Shown here: positions 7,119 to 13,924 of the stretch, in pieces
Position numbering within the stretch: position 1 is the first letter of the stretch
Layout of the letters: each line of letters begins with the position of its first letter
Assembly (NCBI GenBank): GCA_052389435.1
Contig: JBQTIB010000161.1
Location: 1-22,688, forward strand
Length of the DNA stretch: 22,688 nucleotides
Origin: JBQTKD01 sp052389435
GTDB taxonomy: Bacteria; Actinomycetota; Actinomycetes; Sporichthyales; Sporichthyaceae
Direction of reading: 5' to 3'
Notes under the pieces: model-generated
Databases searched by the model: none
What the model saw: only the letters and a program-made list of their open reading frames with translations
What the model was told of the DNA's origin: nothing
Made by a program: the position numbers and the translations under genes

Positions 7119-7901
7119 GTGGAGTTCAAGCAGGTCATCGGAGACCGCCGCACCATCCGCTTTTTCGACCCGAACCGTCCGGTCGAGCCCGAGAAGCTGC
7201 AGGTGATCCTCGAGGCCGCGAATCTGTCGTCGCGCGCGGTGAACGCGGACTTCGCCAAGGCCATCGTGTGCCTGCGCGACGAACTTCCGCCGGACGTCGT
7301 CGAGTCCCTCAAGACCCCGACCACCACGACGCAGTTCGACCTCGCCCCGGTCTACATCTTCTGGTACGGCGACTCGAAGTTCGCCGACGGCGCCCAGGAG
7401 CGCCTGAAGGAGCTGACCGATCTCGGCGCACTGCCCGCCACCCACGGCTGGTCGCACGCCTACGTCGAGGAGGTCGCCTACGCCCAGGTCGTCGCGCCCA
7501 TGTCGCAGATCCCGATGGCGAACATGTGGGCGATCTCCGTCGAAACCGGCCTGGCGATCTGTCAGGCGCTCCTCGCCTGCATCGACGAAGGACTGGGCAC
7601 CGGCCTGCACGCCTTCAACACCGAGGTCGCCAAGAAGGCCCTGAACGTGCCCGACCACTGGGTGCCGATGTGGGTGCAGTTCGTGGGCTACCCCGCCGAG
7701 GACCGCCTCGGCGGCGGCGCGCGCCCGCGACGTCCGCTGAGCAACAGCTACCACCGCGGCGCCTACGGCACGCCGTGGGAGGACGTCCCCGGCGTTGCGG
7801 ACAGGCTGCGCGAAGCCGGAATGCTCCAGGACGGCATGGACGCCGACAAGCGTCACGCCGAAGTGCGCGAGCTCGCCAAGCGCTTCGCCCTTCCGCTGTG
7901 A
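7119..7901 (+). CDS. nitroreductase-family flavoprotein, copy 1
   Basis: The 260-residue protein belongs to the FMN-dependent nitroreductase fold. The N-terminal RRTIRFF (10-16) is the FMN-phosphate-binding arginine cluster, and the C-terminal GYPAEDRLGGGARPR carries the usual FMN-contacting Arg. The start is GTG 7119, preceded by AGGAGGAG (7106-7113). It is a paralogue of the protein at 8343-9104: both begin MEFK, share RRTIRFF at the same position, and have the same spacing of DEGLGTGL and the GGGARPR end. Members reduce nitro groups, quinones or enones, or dehydrogenate their substrates. In this operon a redox step on the CoA-activated intermediate is plausible. Nitroreductases are dimers that share the active site, so the two paralogues could form a heterodimer. 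Confidence 0.85.
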   Translation: MEFKQVIGDRRTIRFFDPNRPVEPEKLQVILEAANLSSRAVNADFAKAIVCLRDELPPDVVESLKTPTTTTQFDLAPVYIFWYGDSKFADGAQERLKELTDLGALPATHGWSHAYVEEVAYAQVVAPMSQIPMANMWAISVETGLAICQALLACIDEGLGTGLHAFNTEVAKKALNVPDHWVPMWVQFVGYPAEDRLGGGARPRRPLSNSYHRGAYGTPWEDVPGVADRLREAGMLQDGMDADKRHAEVRELAKRFALPL

Positions 7902-8251
7902 CGGCGCAGGACCTCGCATCGGCTCGAACCGTCAAGCAGTGGTTCGCGAGTGCCCGTCTGGAGTCCGAGCCCGCCGAGGACCTCCAGACGCGGCTCGACC
8001 TGCTGGGCGGTTTCCTCGCCCACGTGGGCAAGGACGCCGACGAGCTCGTCGAGTACTGCTTCCTCAGGAAGAAGGACACCGGTGAGCGCTTCAGCAGCGT
8101 GAAGCGCCGCGGCGAGGTGAACGACTGGATCGAGCAGTACGTCGCCGCCCGCGAGTGGACCGGCAAGGACGCCGTCATGAACGGCAACACGCTGCGCAGC
8201 TTCATGATTCACAACGGCGCCGTCATCCAGGGCAGCGCCTGGCGCGGCTGA
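7898..8251 (+). CDS. small helical protein resembling a tyrosine-recombinase core-binding (SAM-like) domain
   Basis: The 117-residue product starts at GTG 7898, overlapping the nitroreductase stop as GTGA. The pattern TVKQWFAS...LDLLGGFLAHVGKDADELVEYCF...VNDWIEQYV...NTLRSFMIHNGAVIQG is what I recall of the helical N-terminal (SAM-like) domain of phage integrases and XerC/D-type recombinases: a helix, an 'F...GKxPDEL' turn, then 'T...lrsFf.yng'. There is no catalytic recombinase domain (no R...HxxR...Y) here or in the next gene, so it is an orphan domain, perhaps a DNA-binding or scaffold protein. The resemblance is by eye and no function is assigned. Its coupling to the nitroreductase and its high GC3 argue that it is a real operon member. 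A strong hairpin follows. Confidence 0.65.
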   Translation: MTAQDLASARTVKQWFASARLESEPAEDLQTRLDLLGGFLAHVGKDADELVEYCFLRKKDTGERFSSVKRRGEVNDWIEQYVAAREWTGKDAVMNGNTLRSFMIHNGAVIQGSAWRG

Positions 8252-8275
8252 CCGGGACGCAGCCGCATGTGGGCT

Positions 8276-8310
8276 CGGCCCGGCCACGGCACCTCCTCGT
8301 GGCCGGGCCG
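8276..8310 (+). terminator. 13-bp perfect stem-loop between the small gene and nitroreductase copy 2
   Basis: Arms 8276-8288 (CGGCCCGGCCACG) and 8298-8310 are perfectly complementary with a 9-nt loop (GCACCTCCT). There is no U-tract, so it may be a partial terminator, an mRNA-processing or stability element, or a translational control element. The loop hexamer CCTCCT (8292-8297) is the exact complement of the Shine-Dalgarno AGGAGG (8332-8337) of the next gene. Confidence 0.65.
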
Positions 8311-8342
8311 CGGCCTGTCGACCGAAGCGCCAGGAGGCAACC

Positions 8343-9104
8343 ATGGAGTTCAAGGAAGCGGTCGGCACACGCCGAACGATCCGGTTCTTCCAGCCCTATC
8401 GACCGGTCGAGAAGGCGAAAGTCCAGAAGATCCTCGAAGCCGCCCGCCTGCAGAGCCAGCACGGCAACGCCCAACTCGTCCGCAAGGCCATCGTGGTGAC
8501 CAAGGGCGAGACTCCCGACGATCTGCGCAGCGGGCTGATCGACGCCCTGTACAACCAGCCGCAGGCCGCGCAGGCTCCGGTCGCGATCGTGTGGGTGCAG
8601 GACATGGCCGGCTGGGACCGTGTGCGCGCCAACCGCGCGCAGCTCCTCGACGCCCTCGCGCTGTCCCCCGGCTCCGGCGGTACCGAGCAGTTCGCCGTCG
8701 CGACGGAGGAGAACACCCACTTCGCCGAGTGGTTGACCGCCTTCGAGTGCGGACTTGCCGTCGGCTCGGCGCTGTTGGCTGCAGTCGACGAGGGTCTGGG
8801 CACCGGCTTGATCACCGGCCGACGCGAGGAGATCAAGAAGCTGTTCGAGATGCCGGACAGCTGTACGCCGACGCAGGTGCAACTGGTCGGCTACGCGGCG
8901 GAGAACCTCGACGGTGGCGGCGCGCGGCCGCGTCCGAACTTCGGCGAGCTCTACTTCCAGAACACCTGGGGCGAAGCCCTTCCACGCGAGGAACGAGTGG
9001 TCGACGAGCTTCGGGTCGCCAAGCTGCTGCAGCCCGAGGCGCCACTGCCGTGGCGCAAGGACGAACTGCGGGCCCTGGCCGGCATGTTCGGCCTCCCGGA
9101 ATAG
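8343..9104 (+). CDS. nitroreductase-family flavoprotein, copy 2
   Basis: This 253-residue paralogue of the 7119-7901 product has the same architecture: MEFK start, RRTIRFF at 10-16, DEGLGTGL and a C-terminal GYAAENLDGGGARPRPNF for FMN binding. Internal residues have diverged, so the two are old duplicates rather than a recent copy. The ATG follows AGGAGG (8332-8337) with 5-nt spacing. It lies after a 91-bp gap containing a strong hairpin, so its expression may differ from the upstream genes. It could pair with copy 1 as a heterodimer or act on a later intermediate. Substrate unknown. Confidence 0.85.
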   Translation: MEFKEAVGTRRTIRFFQPYRPVEKAKVQKILEAARLQSQHGNAQLVRKAIVVTKGETPDDLRSGLIDALYNQPQAAQAPVAIVWVQDMAGWDRVRANRAQLLDALALSPGSGGTEQFAVATEENTHFAEWLTAFECGLAVGSALLAAVDEGLGTGLITGRREEIKKLFEMPDSCTPTQVQLVGYAAENLDGGGARPRPNFGELYFQNTWGEALPREERVVDELRVAKLLQPEAPLPWRKDELRALAGMFGLPE

Positions 9105-9146
9105 GCGCCGTGAACACCGAGCACGCATCAGAAGGGCGAGTGCACC

Positions 9147-9593
9147 GTGAGCGATGACCTCGGCGCCCAGATCTCGCAGATCTACGCGACCCCCGGGTCG
9201 TTGGAGGCCTTCAACGACGACATCGTCGCCCAGTTCCGGTCCAACGGAGGCGAGATCGTGTCCGGCCCGCTGGCCGGCGCGCCCCTCCTGCTTCTGATGC
9301 TAGGTCAGAACATTCTTCCGCTCGCCTACGTCGTCGACGAGAACCGATACGTCATTGCCGCCTCGAGGGGCGGGTCGCCGGACAACCCGACGTGGTACCC
9401 CGAGCTCCTCGCGGCGGGCGAGGCGATCGTCGAGGTCGGGACGCAGACGCTCCGGGTAGCCGTGGAAGAGGTCTTCGGAGTCGAACGAGACCGGCTCTAC
9501 GCGGCCCTGGCCGCGAGATTGCCGATTTTCGACCAGTACGCCGCGCGCACGACCAGGGTGATCCCCGTGATGCTGCTGGAGCGGCGTGCCTGA
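9147..9593 (+). CDS. deazaflavin (F420)-dependent nitroreductase-family protein, DDN-like, with a deletion in the usual GR(K)SG motif
   Basis: The 148-residue protein matches the DDN/Rv3547-type split-barrel family. It has FNDDIVAQFRSNGGE near the N-terminus, then SGPLAGAPLLLL, NRYVIAASRGGSPDNPTWYPELLAAGEAIVEVG and a C-terminal TTRVIPVMLLERR. Family members bind coenzyme F420 and reduce quinones, enoates or nitroimidazoles. Normally LLLL is followed by TTTGRKSGxxR, which contributes to cofactor binding. Here the text is LLLLMLGQNILPLAYV, about six residues short and without the GR(K)SG motif. It may therefore bind a different cofactor, or none. Start is GTG 9147 with a weak AAGGGCGAG ahead. 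It is the last clear gene of the operon, followed by a small hairpin. Confidence 0.8.
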   Translation: MSDDLGAQISQIYATPGSLEAFNDDIVAQFRSNGGEIVSGPLAGAPLLLLMLGQNILPLAYVVDENRYVIAASRGGSPDNPTWYPELLAAGEAIVEVGTQTLRVAVEEVFGVERDRLYAALAARLPIFDQYAARTTRVIPVMLLERRA

Positions 9594-9620
9594 GCCGGGC
9601 GGAGGCTCCTGACGGCGACT

Positions 9621-9638
9621 CGCGACGTAGCCGTCGCG
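9621..9638 (+). terminator. short stem-loop after the DDN-like gene
   Basis: Arms CGCGACG (9621-9627) and CGTCGCG (9632-9638) with a TAGC loop, 28 bp after the DDN-like stop. No U-tract follows. A modest Rho-independent terminator or transcript-end hairpin is possible. Confidence 0.4.
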
Positions 9639-9686
9639 TAAATCATCGACGGGGAAACCCTCGCGGCCCAGGAAGCGCTGCCGGTC

Positions 9687-9706
9687 GACCAACTGTCTGA
9701 CCAACT
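9687..9706. repeat. direct repeat GACCAACT x2, 12-bp period
   Basis: GACCAACT occurs at 9687-9694 and 9699-9706, within the 281-bp stretch 9594-9874 that holds no gene I can support. It lies 169-188 bp before the preferred LLM start, where an upstream activator site could be. The rest of the stretch holds only the hairpin at 9621-9638 and no clear promoter. Confidence 0.35.
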
Positions 9707-9874
9707 CCTAACCCTGGCGATGTGAGTACCCAGGTGAAGGGAGCTGAGCATCAAGCGCTACCCGGCAGCCGTACTGTCGGCCCGAACGCGTCGTTCTCGC
9801 GGCCGGTGCAGCCGCGCCTCGTTTTGGGACACACGTCGGGGAATGCCGACGGTCCTTTCGTGGCTGCACCTGTC

Positions 9875-10885
9875 GTGACCGAGAATCTGCCCCTTGCCGT
9901 ACTGGACTTCGTGGGGATCGAGCACGGCGAGTCCGCCGGTGCCTCGATCCGCGGTGCGCTCGGCATCGCCAAAAGCGTGGAGGCCGCCGGGTACGGGCGG
10001 TACTGGGTCTCCGAGCACCACAACATGCGCAGCCTGGCCTGCAGCGCGCCCGAGATCCTGATCGCGCACGTCGCGGCCCAGACGGAGCGGATCCGCGTCG
10101 GAGCGGCCGGGATCATGCTGCCCAACCACGCGGCGTTCAAGGTGGCGGAGGTCTTTCGCACCCTGGTCGCGATGCACCCCGGGCGGATCGACCTCGCCCT
10201 GGGCCGCGCGCCCGGGACCGACCCGCTCACCGCGCACGTGCTGCGCCGCGGGCTGCAGACCGATCCCGGGGCGGAGTTCCCGGGACAGGTCGCGGAGCTG
10301 CTCGCCTTCCTCGGCGACGACTTTCCCGACGGGCATCCGTATCAGCCGCTGGTCGCCGCGCCGGTCGTCGACGAGCAGCCCGAACTGTTCGTGCTCGGCT
10401 CCAGCGGCTACGGCGCCCGCTTCGCCGCCGTCAACGGCCTCCGCGCCGTTTTCGCCCATCACATGAGCCCCGAGATCGCCCTCGACGCCCTCCAGAACTA
10501 CCGTCGCGAGTTCACTGCCCGCCGGCCCGGCGACGCCCCCTACTCCGCCGTCTCCGTCCTCGCCTTCGCCAGCGAGAACCCCGACGACGTCGAGGAGTTC
10601 GAGGCGGCCTGGACCCTGACGATGCGCAACCTCGCCCGCGGGGTCCGCGAGCCCGTCCGGCCCGAGGACGTGACCGCACTGGCTCGCTCCGGCGCGTTGC
10701 GCACCGCCGGGCGGGACGAGAGCCGCATGGTCGTCGGCGAGCCGAAGGCGGTGGCCGAGCGGTTGCTGGAACTGAGGGAGCAGGCCGCCGTCGACGAACT
10801 CGTGGTCGTGACCCCCGGCCTGGACCGTGCCCGACGCACCGCCAGCCTCGTGGCCGTCGCGGACGCCTGGCGGCAGGCCGCCTGA
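9875..10885 (+). CDS. LLM-class flavin-dependent oxidoreductase (luciferase-like monooxygenase)
   Basis: The protein (336 residues from GTG 9875) has the bacterial-luciferase-like fold pattern: LPLAVLDF at the first strand, GYGRYWVSEHHNM, SAPEILIAHVAAQTERIRVGAAGIMLPNH and PGRIDLALGRAPGTDP. This is the YhbW-like subgroup, which uses FMN or F420 for oxidation or monooxygenation. The frame is open to GTG 9722, but the extra 51 residues have no family counterpart and clearly lower GC at third positions. GTG 9875 (VTENLPLAVLDF) or GTG 9860 fits better. No Shine-Dalgarno decides between them. Codons 3-6 contain AGAATCTGCC, ten bases identical to part of the 17-bp palindrome at 4223-4239. It may extend the upstream redox operon or be separately transcribed. 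It ends 7 bp from the convergent VWA gene. Confidence 0.85.
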   Translation: MTENLPLAVLDFVGIEHGESAGASIRGALGIAKSVEAAGYGRYWVSEHHNMRSLACSAPEILIAHVAAQTERIRVGAAGIMLPNHAAFKVAEVFRTLVAMHPGRIDLALGRAPGTDPLTAHVLRRGLQTDPGAEFPGQVAELLAFLGDDFPDGHPYQPLVAAPVVDEQPELFVLGSSGYGARFAAVNGLRAVFAHHMSPEIALDALQNYRREFTARRPGDAPYSAVSVLAFASENPDDVEEFEAAWTLTMRNLARGVREPVRPEDVTALARSGALRTAGRDESRMVVGEPKAVAERLLELREQAAVDELVVVTPGLDRARRTASLVAVADAWRQAA

Positions 10886-10892
10886 CGCAGCG

Positions 10893-11726
10893 TCAGCTCG
10901 TGAAGAACCGACTCAGCGCCGGGGCCACCTGACGGTGGTGCGCGACGGTGGCCACGCGGCCTCGTCCCATCCGGGCGAGGTCGCGAGCCAGGTCCAGGTC
11001 GTGTTCGCCCGAGGTGTCCACGAGGACGTCCAGACGCGGAAGCTGAGCCGCGGTCGCGCGGGGGTCTGGGCCGGCGTTGTGGACGCAGTCGGACAGCAGC
11101 AGGACGCGGCGCTCGCGCAGCGAACTGCGCGCGAGTTGGTCGCGCGCGATCTGCAGCGGGAACTCGACGTTCGTGAGGCCCTTGGCCGGAATGGAGAGCA
11201 GAACGTCGAGCAGCCGTAGCGGTTCGAAGCGTTCGCCGGGCGCTACCAGCAGCGTCGCGTCCGATCCGAACGCCGCCACGGCCAGGCAGTCGTGGGAGAA
11301 CTCCCCCGCGAGCGCGCCGACGGTGGCGGCCGCGGTGCGGACGCGTTCCCCGCGCATCGAGCCGGACACGTCGATGAGCACGACGATGGCCCGGCGATGG
11401 CGCAGGTACTCGCGGACGACGAGGTCCTCGTCTTCCGGGTAGGGGTTGCCGACGAGGGTTTCCATCGTCGCGTCCAGGTCGATCTCGTCGCCGGAACCCC
11501 GCCACCGGACGCTGCTCAACTCTCCGGGTCCCCGGGGCGAGGAGGCCTGACGCATCGGCCGCGGCACGGCGAGGCGCGTCGCGATCTCTCGGGCGCGAGC
11601 CAAAGCGACGGGATCGGCCGCGCCGCCGACGGCTGCCGTCAGCAGCGTCCCGGTCTCCTCGGTGAACCCGGGCGCGGCGGATCCGCGCACCTTGGCGTCG
11701 GTTCCCTTGCCGCCGCGCGGCACCAC
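10893..11726 (-). CDS. VWA-domain protein, partner of the adjacent MoxR ATPase
   Basis: The 277-residue product has a VWA domain from about residue 112 to the end, with an intact MIDAS: IDVSGSM (D119, S121, S123) and LLLSDCVHNAG later. Its N-terminal third is basic and low-complexity. The start chosen is GTG 11726, with GGGGGAG just upstream. The same frame is open back to position 11864, where the MoxR stop codon is in this very frame. The intervening 46 codons contain no ATG, GTG or TTG but look coding-like (for example RRKPKTLDVEPTLHRGG), so the true N-terminus is uncertain. MoxR/VWA pairs such as CbbQ/CbbO and NorQ/NorD remodel or activate metalloenzymes. No such client is adjacent. Confidence 0.8.
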   Translation of the reverse strand: MVPRGGKGTDAKVRGSAAPGFTEETGTLLTAAVGGAADPVALARAREIATRLAVPRPMRQASSPRGPGELSSVRWRGSGDEIDLDATMETLVGNPYPEDEDLVVREYLRHRRAIVVLIDVSGSMRGERVRTAAATVGALAGEFSHDCLAVAAFGSDATLLVAPGERFEPLRLLDVLLSIPAKGLTNVEFPLQIARDQLARSSLRERRVLLLSDCVHNAGPDPRATAAQLPRLDVLVDTSGEHDLDLARDLARMGRGRVATVAHHRQVAPALSRFFTS

Positions 11727-11864
11727 GATGGCTCCCCCGCCGCCGCCGCGGTGCAGCGTCGGTTCGACGTCGAGGGTCTTCGGCTTGCGGCGCAGCGGTG
11801 CCAGCCCCCCGCGGGGCTCGGCGCGGCGTTTGCCGCGGACCGGCCCGTCCGTTGCCAGTCGTCT

Positions 11865-12752
11865 TCAACCCGGCTTGGCGATGGCCGGATCGAGGACGAA
11901 GTGGTCCTCCCAGATCATGCGGAGGATCTGCTCCGGAGACAGGCCCGCGACGTCGTCCACGTGGATGCGGCCCGACAGCGCCACGGTCATCGCCTGGTAC
12001 ATGGTTTCCGCGTAGCCGTCGGCGTCCTCGGCGAGTTCCAGCAACTTCGAGGCCACCAGGGCCAGGTCGATGGCGCCCCGGACGCTGCTGCCCATCCGGA
12101 TGTCCGAGTGCTCGCGGGTGGCGCGGGTGACGGCGACGGCGTCGGCGATCAGGCGGGCGTCCGGCACCTCGGTGCGCAGCGCGACGATCGCCCGCTCGGC
12201 CGCGTCGTCCTGGTAGTCGACCGCGAGCCGGCAGAACCGGTCGTGGATGGACGCCGAGAGCCGGGTGGTGCCCACGTTGTCGTAGGGGTTCATCGAGGCG
12301 ATGATCCGGAAGGTGGGAGCCGCCACGACCGTGCCGACCCGGGGGATCTCGATCTGCCGCTCGGCCATGGCGGTCAGCAGCGTGTTGAGGGTGTCCTCGG
12401 GCGCACGGTTGAGTTCCTCGACGTAGAGGAAGCCGCCCTTGCGCATCGCCTCGAGCAGCGGGCCGTCCACGAACGTCTCGGCGCTGTAGTCGGCACGCAG
12501 CACTCGCGAGGGGCTGTGGTGCCCGACGACCTTCGCCGGGGTCAGGTCGGCGTTGCCCTCGACGAATAGCATCGGGATGCCCCACTCGCGGGTGATCGCC
12601 CGCACCAGCGTGCTCTTGGAGGTGCCCGGTGGGCCTTCGAGCACGATGTCTCGGCCGGCGGCGACGGCCGCCAGCACCAGATCGAGCTCGTGGCGCCGCC
12701 CGACGATGCCGGCCGCGATGCGATCGCGCACCTCGCGGAGTTTCGTGGACAT
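11865..12752 (-). CDS. MoxR-type AAA+ ATPase (CbbQ/NirQ/NorQ-like)
   Basis: This 295-residue ATPase has Walker A GPPGTSKST (40-48), a Walker B variant FLYVEELNRAPEDTLNTLL (108-126, with E-E replacing the usual D-E) and sensor-1 N155 in IIASMNPYD. The C-terminus WEDHFVLDPAIAKPG is typical of complete MoxR proteins. It lacks the Cys cluster and chelatase-I signatures of the ATPase at 230-1264, so the two pairs belong to different subfamilies. Start ATG 12752 has GGGAG about 8 nt upstream. The VWA partner follows directly on the minus strand. It is divergent from the SDR gene, with a 73-bp gap that must hold both promoters. I could not place either convincingly. Confidence 0.88.
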   Translation of the reverse strand: MSTKLREVRDRIAAGIVGRRHELDLVLAAVAAGRDIVLEGPPGTSKSTLVRAITREWGIPMLFVEGNADLTPAKVVGHHSPSRVLRADYSAETFVDGPLLEAMRKGGFLYVEELNRAPEDTLNTLLTAMAERQIEIPRVGTVVAAPTFRIIASMNPYDNVGTTRLSASIHDRFCRLAVDYQDDAAERAIVALRTEVPDARLIADAVAVTRATREHSDIRMGSSVRGAIDLALVASKLLELAEDADGYAETMYQAMTVALSGRIHVDDVAGLSPEQILRMIWEDHFVLDPAIAKPG

Positions 12753-12825
12753 GGGGTGCTCCCGCGGTGACAGGTCGGGCGGCTAGCGTACGAGGCCAAC
12801 CGTTTCACGGACGAAGGAGTCTGCA

Positions 12826-13677
12826 ATGGGTCGGGTATCGGGCAAGGTCGCGTTCATCACCGGAGCCGCACGCGGCCAGGGCCGCGCGCACGCGATCCGC
12901 TTGGCCGAGGAGGGCGCGGACATCGTCGCGCTCGACATCTGCTCGCAGTTGGAGTCCGTGCAGTACCCGGGGGCAACGCCCGACGACCTGGCCGAGACCG
13001 CGAAGCTCGTCGAGGAGCAGGACCGCCGGGTGCTGGCCCGCCAGGTCGACGTCCGCGACCTCGCCGGCATGAAGGCCACGGTGGAGGAGGCGGTCGCGGA
13101 GTTCGGCGGCATCGACATCGTCGTGGCCAACGCCGGCATCGCCACGTTGGGGCCGTCCTGGGAGCTGCCCGAGGAGACCGTCCAGGAGATGCTGGACGTC
13201 AACCTGATGGGCGTCTGGAAGACCACCGCGGCGACGATCCCCGCGATGATCGAGGGCGGTCGCGGCGGGTCGATCATCCTGACCAGTTCGATCGCCGGCC
13301 TGATCAGGTTCAACGGCCTTTCGCACTACGTCGCCGCCAAGCACGGCGTCACCGGCCTGATGCGGGCCCTGGCCATCGAGGCCGCGCCCTACAACATCCG
13401 CGTCAACTCGCTGCACCCCGGTTTCGCGAACACGCCGATGGTGAACAACGACGTCTTCAAGGCCATCTTCCGGCCCGACCTGGAGAGCCCCAGCGAAGAG
13501 GACCTGAGCGCGGTCACGCTGGCCATGAACGCGCTCCCGGTCCGCTGGCTCGAGTCCATCGACCTCGCGAACGCGGTCCTATACCTCGCCTCCGACGAGG
13601 CGCGGTACGTCTCGGGCACCACCCACGTGGTGGACGCGGGCTCGATCTCTCCGTTCAAGATCCCGCACCCCGCCTGA
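12826..13677 (+). CDS. mycofactocin-coupled SDR-family oxidoreductase (carveol-dehydrogenase-like)
   Basis: The 283-residue protein is a classical SDR with TGAARGQG (12-19), NAG at 102-104, Ser154/155, and Y168-x3-K172. An insertion after beta-strand 2 (SVQYPGATPDDLAETAKLVEE), followed by ARQVDVRD, is the signature of the mycofactocin-coupled SDR subfamily, whose members hold NAD(H) tightly and pass electrons to the peptide-derived cofactor mycofactocin. Substrates are typically alcohols or terpenoids. ATG 12826 is preceded by AAGGAG (12814-12819). The mycofactocin biosynthetic genes are not in the window and must be elsewhere if the assignment is right. A strong terminator hairpin follows. 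The gene appears to be monocistronic. Confidence 0.88.
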   Translation: MGRVSGKVAFITGAARGQGRAHAIRLAEEGADIVALDICSQLESVQYPGATPDDLAETAKLVEEQDRRVLARQVDVRDLAGMKATVEEAVAEFGGIDIVVANAGIATLGPSWELPEETVQEMLDVNLMGVWKTTAATIPAMIEGGRGGSIILTSSIAGLIRFNGLSHYVAAKHGVTGLMRALAIEAAPYNIRVNSLHPGFANTPMVNNDVFKAIFRPDLESPSEEDLSAVTLAMNALPVRWLESIDLANAVLYLASDEARYVSGTTHVVDAGSISPFKIPHPA

Positions 13678-13731
13678 GGTCGCGCGACCCGCGTTCCGCC
13701 GACCCACCGGCGCCCGCCCCGCACGAAAGAC

Positions 13732-13766
13732 GAGACGGACCGAACCCCGAGGGTTCGGTCCGTCTC
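13732..13766 (+). terminator. 16-bp perfect hairpin terminator after the SDR
   Basis: Arms 13732-13747 (GAGACGGACCGAACCC) and 13751-13766 are fully complementary around a CGA loop. It lies 54 bp after the SDR stop. No U-tract follows, as is common for actinobacterial terminators. The remaining 13678-13924 sequence contains only the promoter of the next gene. Confidence 0.8.
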
Positions 13767-13912
13767 CGATCTCCTGAGAGATCGCATGTAGCGCGCGAGC
13801 CCGCGGGGCGCGGCAATCAACCGCGTTCAACCGATGACCTTTGGGTGAGCGGCTTCCGCCGACAGGGTGGGGATCCTTCCGCCAACGAGCACACGATATA
13901 GACGATCCGTGA

Positions 13913-13918
13913 TAGCGT
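13913..13918 (+). promoter_or_regulatory. putative -10 hexamer TAGCGT of the antitoxin gene (leaderless)
   Basis: TAGCGT fits TANNNT and ends exactly 6 nt before ATG 13925. No Shine-Dalgarno is present. An autorepressing HTH antitoxin would be expected to bind close by, but I saw no convincing palindrome here. Confidence 0.4.
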
Positions 13919-13924
13919 CGATGC

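Noticed and set aside
9835..9850. GTCGG-6-CCGAC inverted repeat before the LLM start
   Set aside because: Five-bp arms in GC-rich DNA are expected by chance.
9722..9874. N-terminal extension of the LLM oxidoreductase
   Set aside because: The frame is open, but it has no family similarity and clearly lower GC3. The family start aligns with GTG 9875 or 9860.
10540..12585. 681-codon minus-strand open frame across the LLM, VWA and MoxR genes
   Set aside because: Low-complexity Arg-rich shadow spanning three real genes in a different frame.
12798..12810. AACCGTTTCACGG near the SDR start, resembling the GAACCGTTACGGTTC palindrome
   Set aside because: Only 4-bp arms with a 3-bp spacer, not a convincing second site for the same regulator.
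12753..12825. Possible GTGACA/TAGCGT promoter between MoxR and SDR genes
   Set aside because: The spacing between the two boxes is only 11 bp, too short for a sigma-70-type promoter.
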